Below are positions 9,274 through 17,242 of a stretch of DNA of 64,000 nucleotides, piece after piece. Every line of letters starts with the position of its first letter. Within the stretch, counting starts at the first letter, position 1. The notes under the pieces are model-generated. The model saw only the letters and a program-made list of their open reading frames with translations, searched no databases and had not been told where the DNA came from. This DNA comes from Arthrobacter antioxidans. Lineage in GTDB: Bacteria > Actinomycetota > Actinomycetes > Actinomycetales > Micrococcaceae. Location of the stretch: positions 1,178,001-1,242,000 of the forward strand of contig NZ_CP095501.1 of assembly GCF_023100725.1 (NCBI RefSeq), in the 5' to 3' direction. The position numbers and the translations under genes were made by a program.

Positions 9274-10475
9274 TGTCCGTCCTCGTCACCAGCATCGGCG
9301 AGCTCATGACGCAGGACGCCGAGGGCGGCGTCCTGCGGGACGCCGCCCTGGTCCTCGAGGGGGAGCGGATCAGCTGGATCGGCCCGGCCGGCCGGGCTCC
9401 CGCGGCGGACGAGGCGTACGACGCAGGGGGGCGCGCCGGACTGCCCGGCTGGGTCGACAGCCACACGCACCTCGTGTTCGCCGGTGACCGGACCGCCGAG
9501 TTCGAGGCCCGGATGGCGGGGGAGGCGTACGCCGCGGGCGGCATCGCGGTCACCGTGGAGGCCACGCGCGCCGCGGGGGACTACGACCTCACGCGGCTCC
9601 TGCTGGCCCGCGTCGCCGAGGCCGCCGCGGGCGGCACCACGTACCTCGAGACGAAGACGGGGTACGGGCTCGACGTCGCGCAGGAGGCGCGCGGTGCCCG
9701 GATCGCGGCAGGCGTGGTGGACGAGGTCACCTTCCTCGGCGCGCACCTCGTGCCGGCGGCGGAGGACGCCGAGGACTACACGGACCTCGTGTGCGGGCCG
9801 ATGCTCGACGCCGTCCGCCCGTACGTGCGCTGGGCCGACGTCTTCTGCGAGACCGGCGCCTTCACCCCCGACCAGTCACGCCGCGTCCTCGCGGCCTGCG
9901 CCGCCGCGGGCCTCGGCCTGCGCGTGCACGGGAACCAGCTCGGCCCCGGCGCCGGCGTGGCGCTCGCCGTCGCATTCGGCGCCGCCAGCGTCGACCACGT
10001 GAACCACCTCTCGGACGACGACGTCGACGCGCTCGCGGGCACGTGGTCGGGAACCGACGCCGACGATGCGCCCGGTACCGTCGCCACCTGCCTGCCGGCC
10101 TGCGACCTCTCGACGCGCCAGCCGTTCGCTCCCGCGCGGCGGCTGCTCGACGCCGGGGCCCGGATCGCCCTGGCGAGCAACTGCAATCCCGGCACCTCCT
10201 ACACGAGCTCCATGGCCTTCTGCGTCGCCACCGCCGTGCTGCAGATGGGGCTGACCGTCCACGAGGCGGTCCGTGCCGCCACGTACGGCGGAGCCCTGGC
10301 GTTGCGGCGCCACACGGGACGCGACGCCGACGGCCTCCGCGCCGTCGGATCCCTCGCCGTCGGGCACCGCGCGGACCTGCAGCTGCTGAACGCGCCGTCG
10401 GCCACGCACCTGGCCTATCGGCCCGGGATGCCCCTCGTGCACGCGGTCTGGCGGGCGGGGGTGCGCGTCCGGTAG
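9273..10475 (+). CDS. hutI: imidazolonepropionase
   Basis: A 400-residue metal-dependent amidohydrolase that opens 4-imidazolone-5-propionate to N-formiminoglutamate. The metal site is seen in PGWVDSHTHLVFAGDR, the substrate loop in EFEARMAGEAYAAGGIAVTVEATR, then LETKTGYGLD, VHGNQLGPG and LASNCNPGTSYTSSM. Its ATG shares one base with the hutF stop (TGATG). It is the last gene of the hut operon; the Zur-controlled operon starts 60 bases later on the same strand. Confidence 0.96.
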   Translation: MSVLVTSIGELMTQDAEGGVLRDAALVLEGERISWIGPAGRAPAADEAYDAGGRAGLPGWVDSHTHLVFAGDRTAEFEARMAGEAYAAGGIAVTVEATRAAGDYDLTRLLLARVAEAAAGGTTYLETKTGYGLDVAQEARGARIAAGVVDEVTFLGAHLVPAAEDAEDYTDLVCGPMLDAVRPYVRWADVFCETGAFTPDQSRRVLAACAAAGLGLRVHGNQLGPGAGVALAVAFGAASVDHVNHLSDDDVDALAGTWSGTDADDAPGTVATCLPACDLSTRQPFAPARRLLDAGARIALASNCNPGTSYTSSMAFCVATAVLQMGLTVHEAVRAATYGGALALRRHTGRDADGLRAVGSLAVGHRADLQLLNAPSATHLAYRPGMPLVHAVWRAGVRVR

Positions 10476-10501
10476 GAGGGGTGGGAAGCGACTCCTCCAC
10501 T

Positions 10502-10529
10502 TTGTATATGAGAATGATTCTCATATAGT
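10502..10529 (+). promoter_or_regulatory. Zur box and overlapping promoter of the COG0523-rpmJ operon
   Basis: Bases 10506-10526 form a palindrome with perfect 10-base arms (ATATGAGAAT and ATTCTCATAT) around one central G. Its core TGAGAATGATTCTCA fits the actinobacterial Zur pattern TGAnAATGATTnTCA exactly. A TATAGT -10 hexamer at 10524-10529 overlaps the right arm, and a TTGTAT -35-like hexamer lies at 10502-10507. The -10 ends 6 bases before the ATG at 10536, so the message is probably leaderless. Bound Zur would block both promoter elements when zinc is plentiful. Confidence 0.85.
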
Positions 10530-10535
10530 GGGGGC

Positions 10536-11618
10536 ATGCATCTCATCCTTGTCACCTCCCTCGATGGGCTCAGCCGCAACAGCGCGGCGTTCTCCCTGGC
10601 AGGACGCTCCTCGGGCACGCCTGTCGTCCTGCACGATCTGCTCGACGGCGGGGTGGTGGTGCGCCGCGTGCATGGTGCGGACCGGCTCGTCGAGCGGGAG
10701 TCGATGGTCGTGGAGCACGACTGCCTGAGCTGCACGGTGCGGTTCGACCTTGCGCCGACGCTCCTGCGACTGGCCGAGGACGGTGCCGCCCGTGCAATCG
10801 TGGGCCTGCCCCCGGGGACGACCGCCGAGGATGCGATCGAGGGCCTTCGCGCGGTGGCCTCACGGACCTTCACCGTGGACACGGTTGCCCTGGCAGTGCG
10901 TCCGGAGGACCTGGAGGACCAGCTGTGGGACCATCACACGCTCTTCGAATCCGGCTACACGGCGGTGCCGGAGGACTCCCGCACGCCCGGTGAATTCCTC
11001 ATCGGGGAGTTCCTCTTCGCCGATACCGTCCTCACCACCACGAGTGATCTCCTGCCGAGCGATCCGACCCTGTGGGATCGCGGCCTGCACCTCGTCGGCG
11101 AACTCGCCCCGCACGCGACGATCGTCCACCCTGGCGGGAACGCGCGGGCCGCCGTGCCGGCGCTAGGCAGGCACGACCGCGCGGAGGCGCATGCCCGCGG
11201 CCTCCCCGGGACCATTCTGGCCCCCGCGACGTCGTCGGCCTCGTTCCGCACCGTGGAATACCGGGTTGCCCGACCGCTGCATCCCGAGCACTTCCGCACG
11301 GCCCTCGGCTCCATCGCGGAGGGTTGCTGCTTCGTCCGTGGGAACGTCTGGATCGCGGGAGTCGACGCGCGCATCGCGGTGCACGGCGTGGGGCCGCGGA
11401 TCGCCCTCGGCACCGAAGGGGCCCGGACGGCAGGTTCGCGGCACGGCGAGTGGTGCAGGGGCACGCACCTGGCCCTCACCGGCGACGACCTCGACGACGA
11501 CGACATCATGACTCTGCTGGACGCCTGTGCGCTCACGGACGAGGAGCTGCGTCTGGCGACGGCGCACCACCCGGGCAGGACGAGCCGGAACACCGATACC
11601 GAAGAAGGAGCACCATGA
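10536..11618 (+). CDS. COG0523/CobW-like zinc-homeostasis protein with no recognisable P-loop
   Basis: This 360-residue protein ends in a CobW-type C-terminal domain ([12 protein letters not shown], then a segment about residues 255-310) and keeps the middle cysteine motif as [12 protein letters not shown], that is Cys63-x-x-Cys66 in place of the usual CxCC. The N-terminus lacks the GxxxxGK[ST] Walker A of COG0523 GTPases: where it should be, the sequence reads [13 protein letters not shown]. It may therefore not bind GTP in the usual way. Control by a strong Zur box and coupling to rpmJ2 (ATGA overlap) support a zinc-starvation role as a metallochaperone or zinc-sparing factor. The biochemical activity is unknown. 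Confidence 0.75.
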   Translation: MHLILVTSLDGLSRNSAAFSLAGRSSGTPVVLHDLLDGGVVVRRVHGADRLVERESMVVEHDCLSCTVRFDLAPTLLRLAEDGAARAIVGLPPGTTAEDAIEGLRAVASRTFTVDTVALAVRPEDLEDQLWDHHTLFESGYTAVPEDSRTPGEFLIGEFLFADTVLTTTSDLLPSDPTLWDRGLHLVGELAPHATIVHPGGNARAAVPALGRHDRAEAHARGLPGTILAPATSSASFRTVEYRVARPLHPEHFRTALGSIAEGCCFVRGNVWIAGVDARIAVHGVGPRIALGTEGARTAGSRHGEWCRGTHLALTGDDLDDDDIMTLLDACALTDEELRLATAHHPGRTSRNTDTEEGAP

Positions 11619-11737
11619 AGGTACGCAACTCCCTCCGCGCCCTCAAGAAGATCCCCGGCGCGCAGATCGTCCGGCGTCGCGGCAGGACGTTCGTCATCAA
11701 CAAGAAGAATCCCCGCATGAAAGCCCGCCAGGGCTAG
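11615..11737 (+). CDS. rpmJ: 50S ribosomal protein L36, zinc-independent (C-) paralogue
   Basis: A 40-residue L36 beginning [17 protein letters not shown] and ending NPRMKARQG. The normal L36 carries a zinc ribbon of three Cys and one His; none of these residues is present here, so this is the zinc-free form that replaces the zinc-binding protein in starved ribosomes and frees zinc. It overlaps the upstream gene by 4 bases (ATGA) and has a Shine-Dalgarno AAGGAG 4 bases before ATG. Zur control is through the box at 10506-10526. The zinc-binding copy should lie elsewhere in the genome. Confidence 0.95.
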   Translation: MKVRNSLRALKKIPGAQIVRRRGRTFVINKKNPRMKARQG

Positions 11738-11752
11738 GGCCGGTGATCCGGC

Positions 11753-12208
11753 ATGACACGGGGAACCGGCAAGTTGTTCGGAATCGATGAGGTTGACCGG
11801 CCGAGGGCACCGCAGGACGCCGCAGAGACCGGCGCGCCCGCCGGTGTCGTCGTTGCCCTCTGTGCGGGTCACCGGTGTGCTGCCCTGACCAGAACGAGCG
11901 GTGACGGCGGTCTCGCGGCTGCCGTCGCGCGCTCCTCAGGGGGTGTGTTGATTTCTGCACCGTGCCTGCAGCAGTGCGCGCAAGGAGCCGTTGCCGCCGT
12001 CGCGATCCGCACCTCAGGCAGCGACCTGACGGGACCGTCCGTGTGGTTGGGTGGCATCGAAGCTGCCGGACGCCTGCGGACACTCGGTGCTTGGGTGGAG
12101 CAGTGGCGACCCATCGCGGGTCAGGACAACGCCCTGCCCACAGACCTCTCCGGTACGGTGCTCGGTATCGGCCCACCGGTCCGCCTGGCGCCGCCGAGCG
12201 ATCCATAG
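11753..12208 (+). CDS. small thioredoxin-fold ferredoxin-like protein in the Zur operon
   Basis: A 151-residue protein of uncertain function, starting 15 bases after rpmJ. After about 30 polar residues it has VVVALCAGHRCAALT (Cys37-x4-Cys42) and, 28 residues on, SAPCLQQCAQGAV (Cys71-x3-Cys75). This four-cysteine pattern and the alternating beta/alpha character resemble thioredoxin-like [2Fe-2S] ferredoxins. The cysteines could hold a cluster or another metal. Its place as third gene behind a strong Zur box suggests a role in zinc limitation, but nothing in the sequence says which. Only a weak Shine-Dalgarno is visible; the start could lie further in, near residue 30. Confidence 0.6.
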   Translation: MTRGTGKLFGIDEVDRPRAPQDAAETGAPAGVVVALCAGHRCAALTRTSGDGGLAAAVARSSGGVLISAPCLQQCAQGAVAAVAIRTSGSDLTGPSVWLGGIEAAGRLRTLGAWVEQWRPIAGQDNALPTDLSGTVLGIGPPVRLAPPSDP

Positions 12209-12288
12209 CCCTCGCCCCTGGATGATGCGCGAAGCATCGAGGACACTGGTCCGATCAGCAACGGTCCTAGCCCATCCTGTCGCTCGCC

Positions 12289-12498
12289 TCAGTGCTCGTC
12301 GTAGTGGTCCTCGTCGAGGTTCATGCTCCGCAGCACCCGCAGGTGCTGCGACACCAGAGGCTGGGACAGCCCGGTTGCCTCCACGAGTGAACCCACAGAG
12401 CCCGCACCGCCGGCAAGGGACGTCAGGATCCTCAACCGGGATACCGTGCTGAGCGCCGTGAACAGCTCCGCGACCTTCTCGAGCTGAGCGTCCGTCAT
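12289..12498 (-). CDS. short ArsR-family DNA-binding protein with acidic His-containing tail
   Basis: A 69-residue protein carrying the helix-turn-helix core of ArsR/SmtB repressors: VAELFTALSTVSRLRILTSL, then VEATGLSQPLVSQHLRVLRSM. It stops straight after the recognition helix with the tail NLDEDHYDEH, so the beta-wing and the C-terminal dimer helix (usually about 40 more residues) are missing. No continuation was found in other frames, so a simple frameshift is not evident. The Asp/Glu/His tail could bind a metal. It lies between two Zur-box operons, convergent with the ferredoxin-like gene and 81 bases downstream of the ABC permease gene on the same strand. Confidence 0.65.
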   Translation of the reverse strand: MTDAQLEKVAELFTALSTVSRLRILTSLAGGAGSVGSLVEATGLSQPLVSQHLRVLRSMNLDEDHYDEH

Positions 12499-12513
12499 AC
12501 CGATACATCAACA

Positions 12514-12525
12514 CGCATGCATGCG
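12514..12525. promoter_or_regulatory. 12-base perfect palindrome before the arsR-like gene
   Basis: CGCATGCATGCG lies 15 bases upstream of the arsR-like start codon, in the 81-base gap after the ABC permease gene. It is a candidate operator for autoregulation by the short ArsR protein. It does not resemble the A/T-rich imperfect repeats of classical ArsR/SmtB sites, so the match to this regulator is a guess. Confidence 0.3.
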
Positions 12526-12579
12526 ACCAGGCAGGTAGGAAAAGGGGCCCGCGTCCTCTGAACCGGTGGGTCACCGGGG

Positions 12580-14373
12580 TCAGGCTGCGACGGGTGCGCC
12601 GTCCTCGATGGCAGTCCTCTTCCGGCGGCGTGGGGTTGCGGGGAGGGTGAGTCCGGACGTCGAGACGGCCAGGACGGACGCCAGGACCAGGGCTGAGGCT
12701 GGAGCGAGAACGGTCCAGGGCGCCCGTTCGACGTAGGCCATGCCTTCGGCGAGCACCAGGCCCCAGTCGGGGCTGGGCGGGTTGGCTCCGAGTCCGAGGA
12801 AGCCCAGTGCTGCCAGGGCGAGGGCGGTTCCGGGGAGGCGCAGCATGGCGTGCCGGACCAGGGGTCCGATGATGGGCGGGAGGATGTGCCGGAGCAGGAT
12901 CCGGGCCCGCCCGACGCCGAGGACCGGCAGGACGGTGACGAAGGGCAGGCTGCGGGCCTGCAGGGTCAGGGCGGAGGTGTGCGCGGCCAGGGGCGCCCAG
13001 CTCACCAGGGCGACAGCGAGGGCGGCGCCTCCAATGGATGCGCCGGAGATCGCGGCGACGATGATCCCGGTGATGACGGGCGGGGCGGCGTTGGCGACCT
13101 CGAGCGGACCGGTTCCCAGGCGCGGCAGGGAGCCGATCAGGACACCGATCAGCAGGGACACGAGGACGACGACGAGGGCTGTCCCCACGGTGGTCACGGT
13201 GCCGTGTCCTACGCGGGCGAGCAGATCGCGGCCGCTGGCATCCGCCCCGAACGGTAGAGCCCAGCTCGGCGACGCGAGCCGCGGGTGAGCTGAGGCGAAC
13301 GGGTCGCGGAGGACACCTGCGACGGTGATCAGCCCGAGCAGTGTCGCTGCCCCCAGGGGTACGGCGACGTCCCGTCGGTGGAAGACGGGAGGGACGACGG
13401 CGACGGGGATCACGCCCAGCCGTCCGGCCGGTCCGAGCAGCGCCTTGCGGATCAGTGCCGCGGCAATGCCGGCCGTGATCGCCAGGACGAGGAGGGCGAG
13501 GACTCCGGCCTGCAGCACGGGGATGTCCTGCGACGTGGCGGCACCGAGGGTTGCCCGGCCGATCCCGGGGATGGCGAAGACCCGTTCGACGGCGACCGCC
13601 CCGCCGGTGAGCCCGACGACGACCAGGGCCGCCTGGCTGGAGACCGTCGGCAATGCCCGCCGCAGGAGACCGACAGCGACCTGGCGGCGGGTAAAGCCAG
13701 CCGACAGCCACGCGGACACCCACTGTTCATCGCCGGCGGAGCTGATGGCGTCGGCCAGAAGTTTGCCCATCAGCCCTCCGGCCGGCAGGCCCAGGGCCAG
13801 GGACGGCAGGACCGCGTAGTGCAGTCCCAGCCACCCCGACGGCGGGAACCAGCCCAACCAGACCGCGCCGATGACCAGGAACAGGGAGGCCAGCAGGAAA
13901 TCGGGCAGGGAGGTCGCCGTCGTCGCGAGAAGCCCGGCCCCTCGCCGCCGCTCACCGCGGGAGCCGCGCAGGAGTGCGGGCAGCGCGAACAACCCGGCAA
14001 TCAGCAGTGCCATGACACCGGCGCAGATCATGAGCGTCACGGACACAGCCAGGGCTGTAAGGGTTCCTGGCAGAACCGGGGAGGTGGAGATCCAGGATCG
14101 GCCGAAGTCCCCGGTGAGGATCCCGGCGAACCAGTCGAGGAAGACCAGGATCGGGCCCCGGTCCAGGCCGAGTTCGGCCCGGACCATCGCCAGCGATTCA
14201 GGCGTTGCTTCCAGGTCGGCGTACCGGGCCCGCAGGACCGTGTACTCAGGGCTCTGCCCGGAGAGCCAGGGCAGCATCCCGATCACCATGACGACGGCCA
14301 GCAGGGCCCCCGCCCGGGACAGTCCGACCAGGACCGCGCTGGCAGGGAATGCCCTGGTAGGGAACCGCGTCAC
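12580..14373 (-). CDS. fused DppB-DppC type ABC permease (metallophore or metal-complex importer)
   Basis: At 597 residues this is twice the length of one Opp/Dpp/Nik permease. Residues about 1-315 follow DppB (RARYADLEATPESLAMVRAE and GPILVFLDWFAGILTGDFGRS, then an EAA-type loop near SAGFTRRQVAVGLLRRALPT). Residues about 330-590 follow DppC (DPFASAHPRLASPSWALPFGADASGRDLLAR, then the LGVGRARILLRHILPP loop and ALGFLGLGANPPSPDWG). Both halves keep their membrane segments and ATPase-coupling loops, so the fusion looks functional and would form the whole channel from one chain. It is the last gene of the five-gene operon; its ATG overlaps the binding-protein stop (ATGA). Confidence 0.85.
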   Translation of the reverse strand: MTRFPTRAFPASAVLVGLSRAGALLAVVMVIGMLPWLSGQSPEYTVLRARYADLEATPESLAMVRAELGLDRGPILVFLDWFAGILTGDFGRSWISTSPVLPGTLTALAVSVTLMICAGVMALLIAGLFALPALLRGSRGERRRGAGLLATTATSLPDFLLASLFLVIGAVWLGWFPPSGWLGLHYAVLPSLALGLPAGGLMGKLLADAISSAGDEQWVSAWLSAGFTRRQVAVGLLRRALPTVSSQAALVVVGLTGGAVAVERVFAIPGIGRATLGAATSQDIPVLQAGVLALLVLAITAGIAAALIRKALLGPAGRLGVIPVAVVPPVFHRRDVAVPLGAATLLGLITVAGVLRDPFASAHPRLASPSWALPFGADASGRDLLARVGHGTVTTVGTALVVVLVSLLIGVLIGSLPRLGTGPLEVANAAPPVITGIIVAAISGASIGGAALAVALVSWAPLAAHTSALTLQARSLPFVTVLPVLGVGRARILLRHILPPIIGPLVRHAMLRLPGTALALAALGFLGLGANPPSPDWGLVLAEGMAYVERAPWTVLAPASALVLASVLAVSTSGLTLPATPRRRKRTAIEDGAPVAA

Positions 14374-15896
14374 TGCTCGACGCGGGTGTCGCCGGTCACC
14401 AGGGACCGCTCCCGGGGGTCCCGGGCTGCGCCGTCCACACCTGCGGCTTCACCCTGGATGACGCGCTCGTGCAGCATCGGGATCGCCGCGTCCCGGGCGA
14501 GGATCTCCGCCTCGGCGGCGATGATCGCCTTCCGCCGTTCGGCGCCCGCCGGGATGGCGGCGGCTTTCTGCAGGGCTTCGTCGACGGCCGGGTCGCAGAA
14601 CTGCGAGATATTGAAGGACCCTTCGCAGGCGAAGTCGCTGTACATATAGGCCACAGGATCCCCGGAGTCGAGCACCGTGGCCCGGGACAGGATGAACGCG
14701 TCGAACGCCCCGTCCAGTGCATCGGCCTCGATGAACTGGTACTCCCTCACGTCCTGCTCGACGACGAAACCGGCCGCTTCGAGCTGCTGCTCGAGATGCA
14801 CGGCGACCTCGGGAAGTTCCGCACGATCCGTGAACGTGCCCAAGCTGATCCGCACCCCGTCGACAGCTGCCGGCTCGGGCCGATGCTCGAGGATTCCCTG
14901 GTAGCCAGCGTCGCGTTCCTCTGCGGCCCACGGCAGGGCGGGCCCGAGGAGTCTTTCGGCGATGTCCGCACGGCCCTCGTACACGTTCGCGACGATCGTC
15001 GCCCGATCGATGGCCTCCCGAGCCGCGGCACGCACGGCGGGGTCCGCGAACGGGCCCGATTCCGTGTTCAGGTACAGGGTGTTCGTGCGCGGCATCGGTA
15101 CCTCGAACACGAGGTCCTCGTCGATCTGCGCGACCTGACTGACCGGGATGGACTCGACGACGTCAGCGGTGCCTGCGCGCAGGGCGGCGGCGCGGGCGGT
15201 GCCGTCCGGCACGAACTGGACGTCGATGCCGGACGAGGCAGCGAGTTCACCCCAGTAGTCCTCGTTCCGGTCCAGGGTCGCACTGGAGGTGCCGTCCAGT
15301 GCGGTCAGGACGAACGGACCGGTGCCGGTGCCACGCGCATCGACCGTGTCGCCGTCGTAGGCGCCGGCGGCCAGGATGGAGAGCTGGGGGCTGGACATGC
15401 GCTGCGGCACGAGCGGGTCCTCGACCGCCGTCGTGACGGTCACCGTCATCTCCTCGGTGGCCGCAGCGGTCAGGTCGACGCCGTCCAGGATCCGCGGGGT
15501 GGGTGACGCGCCCGCGGCCGCGGTCAGGGACCGGGCGACGTCCTCGGCGGTCAGCGGGGTGCCGTCGTGGAAGCTCACCCCGTCGCGGACGGTGAACGTC
15601 CATTCCGTTGGAGCGGTCTGTTCCCACTCCGACGCCAGGGATGGCTGGGCCTCTCCCAGGTCATCGAGGATGACGAGCGTCTCGGCCGCGGACCAGCGTG
15701 AGAGCTTGAAGGCGTCATCGCTGAGCGGGGTGAGGCCCGATCGGGGTGGCTGCATATGAACGATCGAGATACGGCCGTCATCCGTCTCTTCCGTAGCAGC
15801 GGTCGACTCGGAAGGCCCGGTCGAGAAGCAGCCCGACAGGGCGAGGCAACTGATGGTCGAGACAGCGACAAGGGCGAGGGAGGGGCGGTGGGTCAT
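14370..15896 (-). CDS. substrate-binding lipoprotein of the Zur-box Opp-type transporter
   Basis: A 508-residue family-5 (SBP_bac_5) solute-binding protein. The N-terminus has a lipoprotein signal: a hydrophobic stretch, then lipobox Leu20-Ser21-Gly22-Cys23. Typical segments are PSLASEWEQTAPTEWTFTVR, FHDGTPLTAEDVARSL, DPLVPQRMSSP, GTGPFVLT, and FADPAVRAAAREAIDR. It would capture the substrate outside the membrane and pass it to the fused permease. Family members bind peptides, nickel-histidine complexes or staphylopine-metal complexes; context (Zur boxes, MFS exporter) favours a zinc-metallophore complex, which is inference. ATG at 15896 overlaps the MFS stop by 4 bases. Confidence 0.87.
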   Translation of the reverse strand: MTHRPSLALVAVSTISCLALSGCFSTGPSESTAATEETDDGRISIVHMQPPRSGLTPLSDDAFKLSRWSAAETLVILDDLGEAQPSLASEWEQTAPTEWTFTVRDGVSFHDGTPLTAEDVARSLTAAAGASPTPRILDGVDLTAAATEEMTVTVTTAVEDPLVPQRMSSPQLSILAAGAYDGDTVDARGTGTGPFVLTALDGTSSATLDRNEDYWGELAASSGIDVQFVPDGTARAAALRAGTADVVESIPVSQVAQIDEDLVFEVPMPRTNTLYLNTESGPFADPAVRAAAREAIDRATIVANVYEGRADIAERLLGPALPWAAEERDAGYQGILEHRPEPAAVDGVRISLGTFTDRAELPEVAVHLEQQLEAAGFVVEQDVREYQFIEADALDGAFDAFILSRATVLDSGDPVAYMYSDFACEGSFNISQFCDPAVDEALQKAAAIPAGAERRKAIIAAEAEILARDAAIPMLHERVIQGEAAGVDGAARDPRERSLVTGDTRVEQ

Positions 15897-17242
15897 GACT
15901 GGACCTTCTGATCGGGAACGGATGGAAGAACGGGCGGAAGAACGGGACGTGCAGGACGTCCGGGAGGTGCGGGATGCACGGAGGTGGCGGGGAGGAAGCG
16001 GGGAAGCAGTGTCGCGCTGACGAGGGCCAGGAGGATGAGGAGCACCCAACTGCAGGTGCTGCCGAGGGTGTCGCGGAGGACACCGGTCAGGCCGTTGCCC
16101 GTCAGCACGGCGATGCCACCGCAGCTGGCGAGGAGGCCGTAGTAGGCGCCCAGTGGCTGGTGGCCTGCGAAGCGGTGGACCTGTCGCATGCCGGCGGGTC
16201 CGACGAGCATATGCCCCAGACCGAGAAGGGTGACGAGGGCGACCGGTCCGGTCAGCACGGGGAGCCCTGGCAGAAGATGCAGTCCGGTACGTCCGAGGAG
16301 GATGATCGACGCGAATCCTGCCGCGATGCAGATGAAGCCGGTGCGCAGAGCAGCAGTTGGGCCGAGGCGGGTGGCCAGGGCGGACATCGGCAGCTGCAGC
16401 GCGATGGTCAGGACCGAGGCAATGGCGAACAGGATGGCCAGCGACCCGACGCCAGAGTCACCCTGGCCGAGTTCGAGCGGGAGGGCGAAGTACAGCTGGT
16501 TGTAGGCCAGCAGGTTCACGCCGAACAGTGCGGCAAAGAGAACGAACCGGCGATCCTCCAGACAGGCGAACGCACCGCGCATCCCTGAGGTGTCAGGCTC
16601 AGGCTCAGGTTCGCCACCGTTCCCGGTCGAACCGGCGTGGTGTGGCAGGAGGACCCAGAGCGTGGCACCGACGGCAAGGAAGAGGCCCCCGGCCGATGCG
16701 GCGACCACCGGGAACCCGAAGGGCAGAAGACCGAGGCCGATGAGGGGCCCGGCAACAGCGCCGATCTCCCCGATCAGCACGAGCCAGGCGAACACATTGT
16801 GCGGCGGGGTGCCTTGTCCTCCGCTGTCTGTCGTGGTTGCTGAGGTGCGGGCACGATCGAGTGTGCCGACGAGCCCTTCGATGGCCGGTGAGAAGAAAGC
16901 ACCGCCAACACCCGTGAGCACGGCGCTGAGCAGGAAGGGCCAGAAGCTGTCGGAGGCCGCGAGCCCGAAGTATCCGGCGGCGCGGATAACGCAGCCGGTG
17001 AGGATGCTGCGGCGTGACCCCCAACGGTCGGCGATGACCCCGCCGAGCAGGAACATGCCCTGCTGGCTGAAGGTCCGCGCGCCCAGGACGAGACCGACCG
17101 CCGCGGCACCAAGACCGAGGTCCTCGCTCATGACGAGGGCAAGGAAGGGGACGACCGCGTAGAAGCCGATGTTGAACACCAGCTGGGTGGGCAGGAGCAA
17201 GGACACCGAGGCGGAGTTCCTCGGAGGAGTGCTACCGGTCAT
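15893..17242 (-). CDS. MFS exporter in the ABC operon, probable metallophore export (CntE-like)
   Basis: A 449-residue major-facilitator protein with 12 predicted membrane segments and a central loop of about 20 charged residues (GNGGEPEPEPD). The loop 2-3 motif appears as GGVIADRWGSRRSI, as in multidrug-type exporters. An exporter inside an Opp-type import operon, overlapping its neighbours by 4 bases on both sides, is the hallmark of staphylopine-type (Cnt) systems, where the MFS protein secretes the metallophore and the ABC transporter takes back the metal complex. The C-terminal tail of about 30 residues is proline-rich. Substrate assignment is inference; a drug exporter is the alternative. 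Confidence 0.82.
   Translation of the reverse strand: MTGSTPPRNSASVSLLLPTQLVFNIGFYAVVPFLALVMSEDLGLGAAAVGLVLGARTFSQQGMFLLGGVIADRWGSRRSILTGCVIRAAGYFGLAASDSFWPFLLSAVLTGVGGAFFSPAIEGLVGTLDRARTSATTTDSGGQGTPPHNVFAWLVLIGEIGAVAGPLIGLGLLPFGFPVVAASAGGLFLAVGATLWVLLPHHAGSTGNGGEPEPEPDTSGMRGAFACLEDRRFVLFAALFGVNLLAYNQLYFALPLELGQGDSGVGSLAILFAIASVLTIALQLPMSALATRLGPTAALRTGFICIAAGFASIILLGRTGLHLLPGLPVLTGPVALVTLLGLGHMLVGPAGMRQVHRFAGHQPLGAYYGLLASCGGIAVLTGNGLTGVLRDTLGSTCSWVLLILLALVSATLLPRFLPATSVHPAPPGRPARPVLPPVLPSVPDQKVQS

Noticed and set aside
12224..12238. GATGC/GCATC hairpin as terminator of the Zur operon
   Set aside because: Only a 5-base stem with no T-run; too weak to list as a feature.
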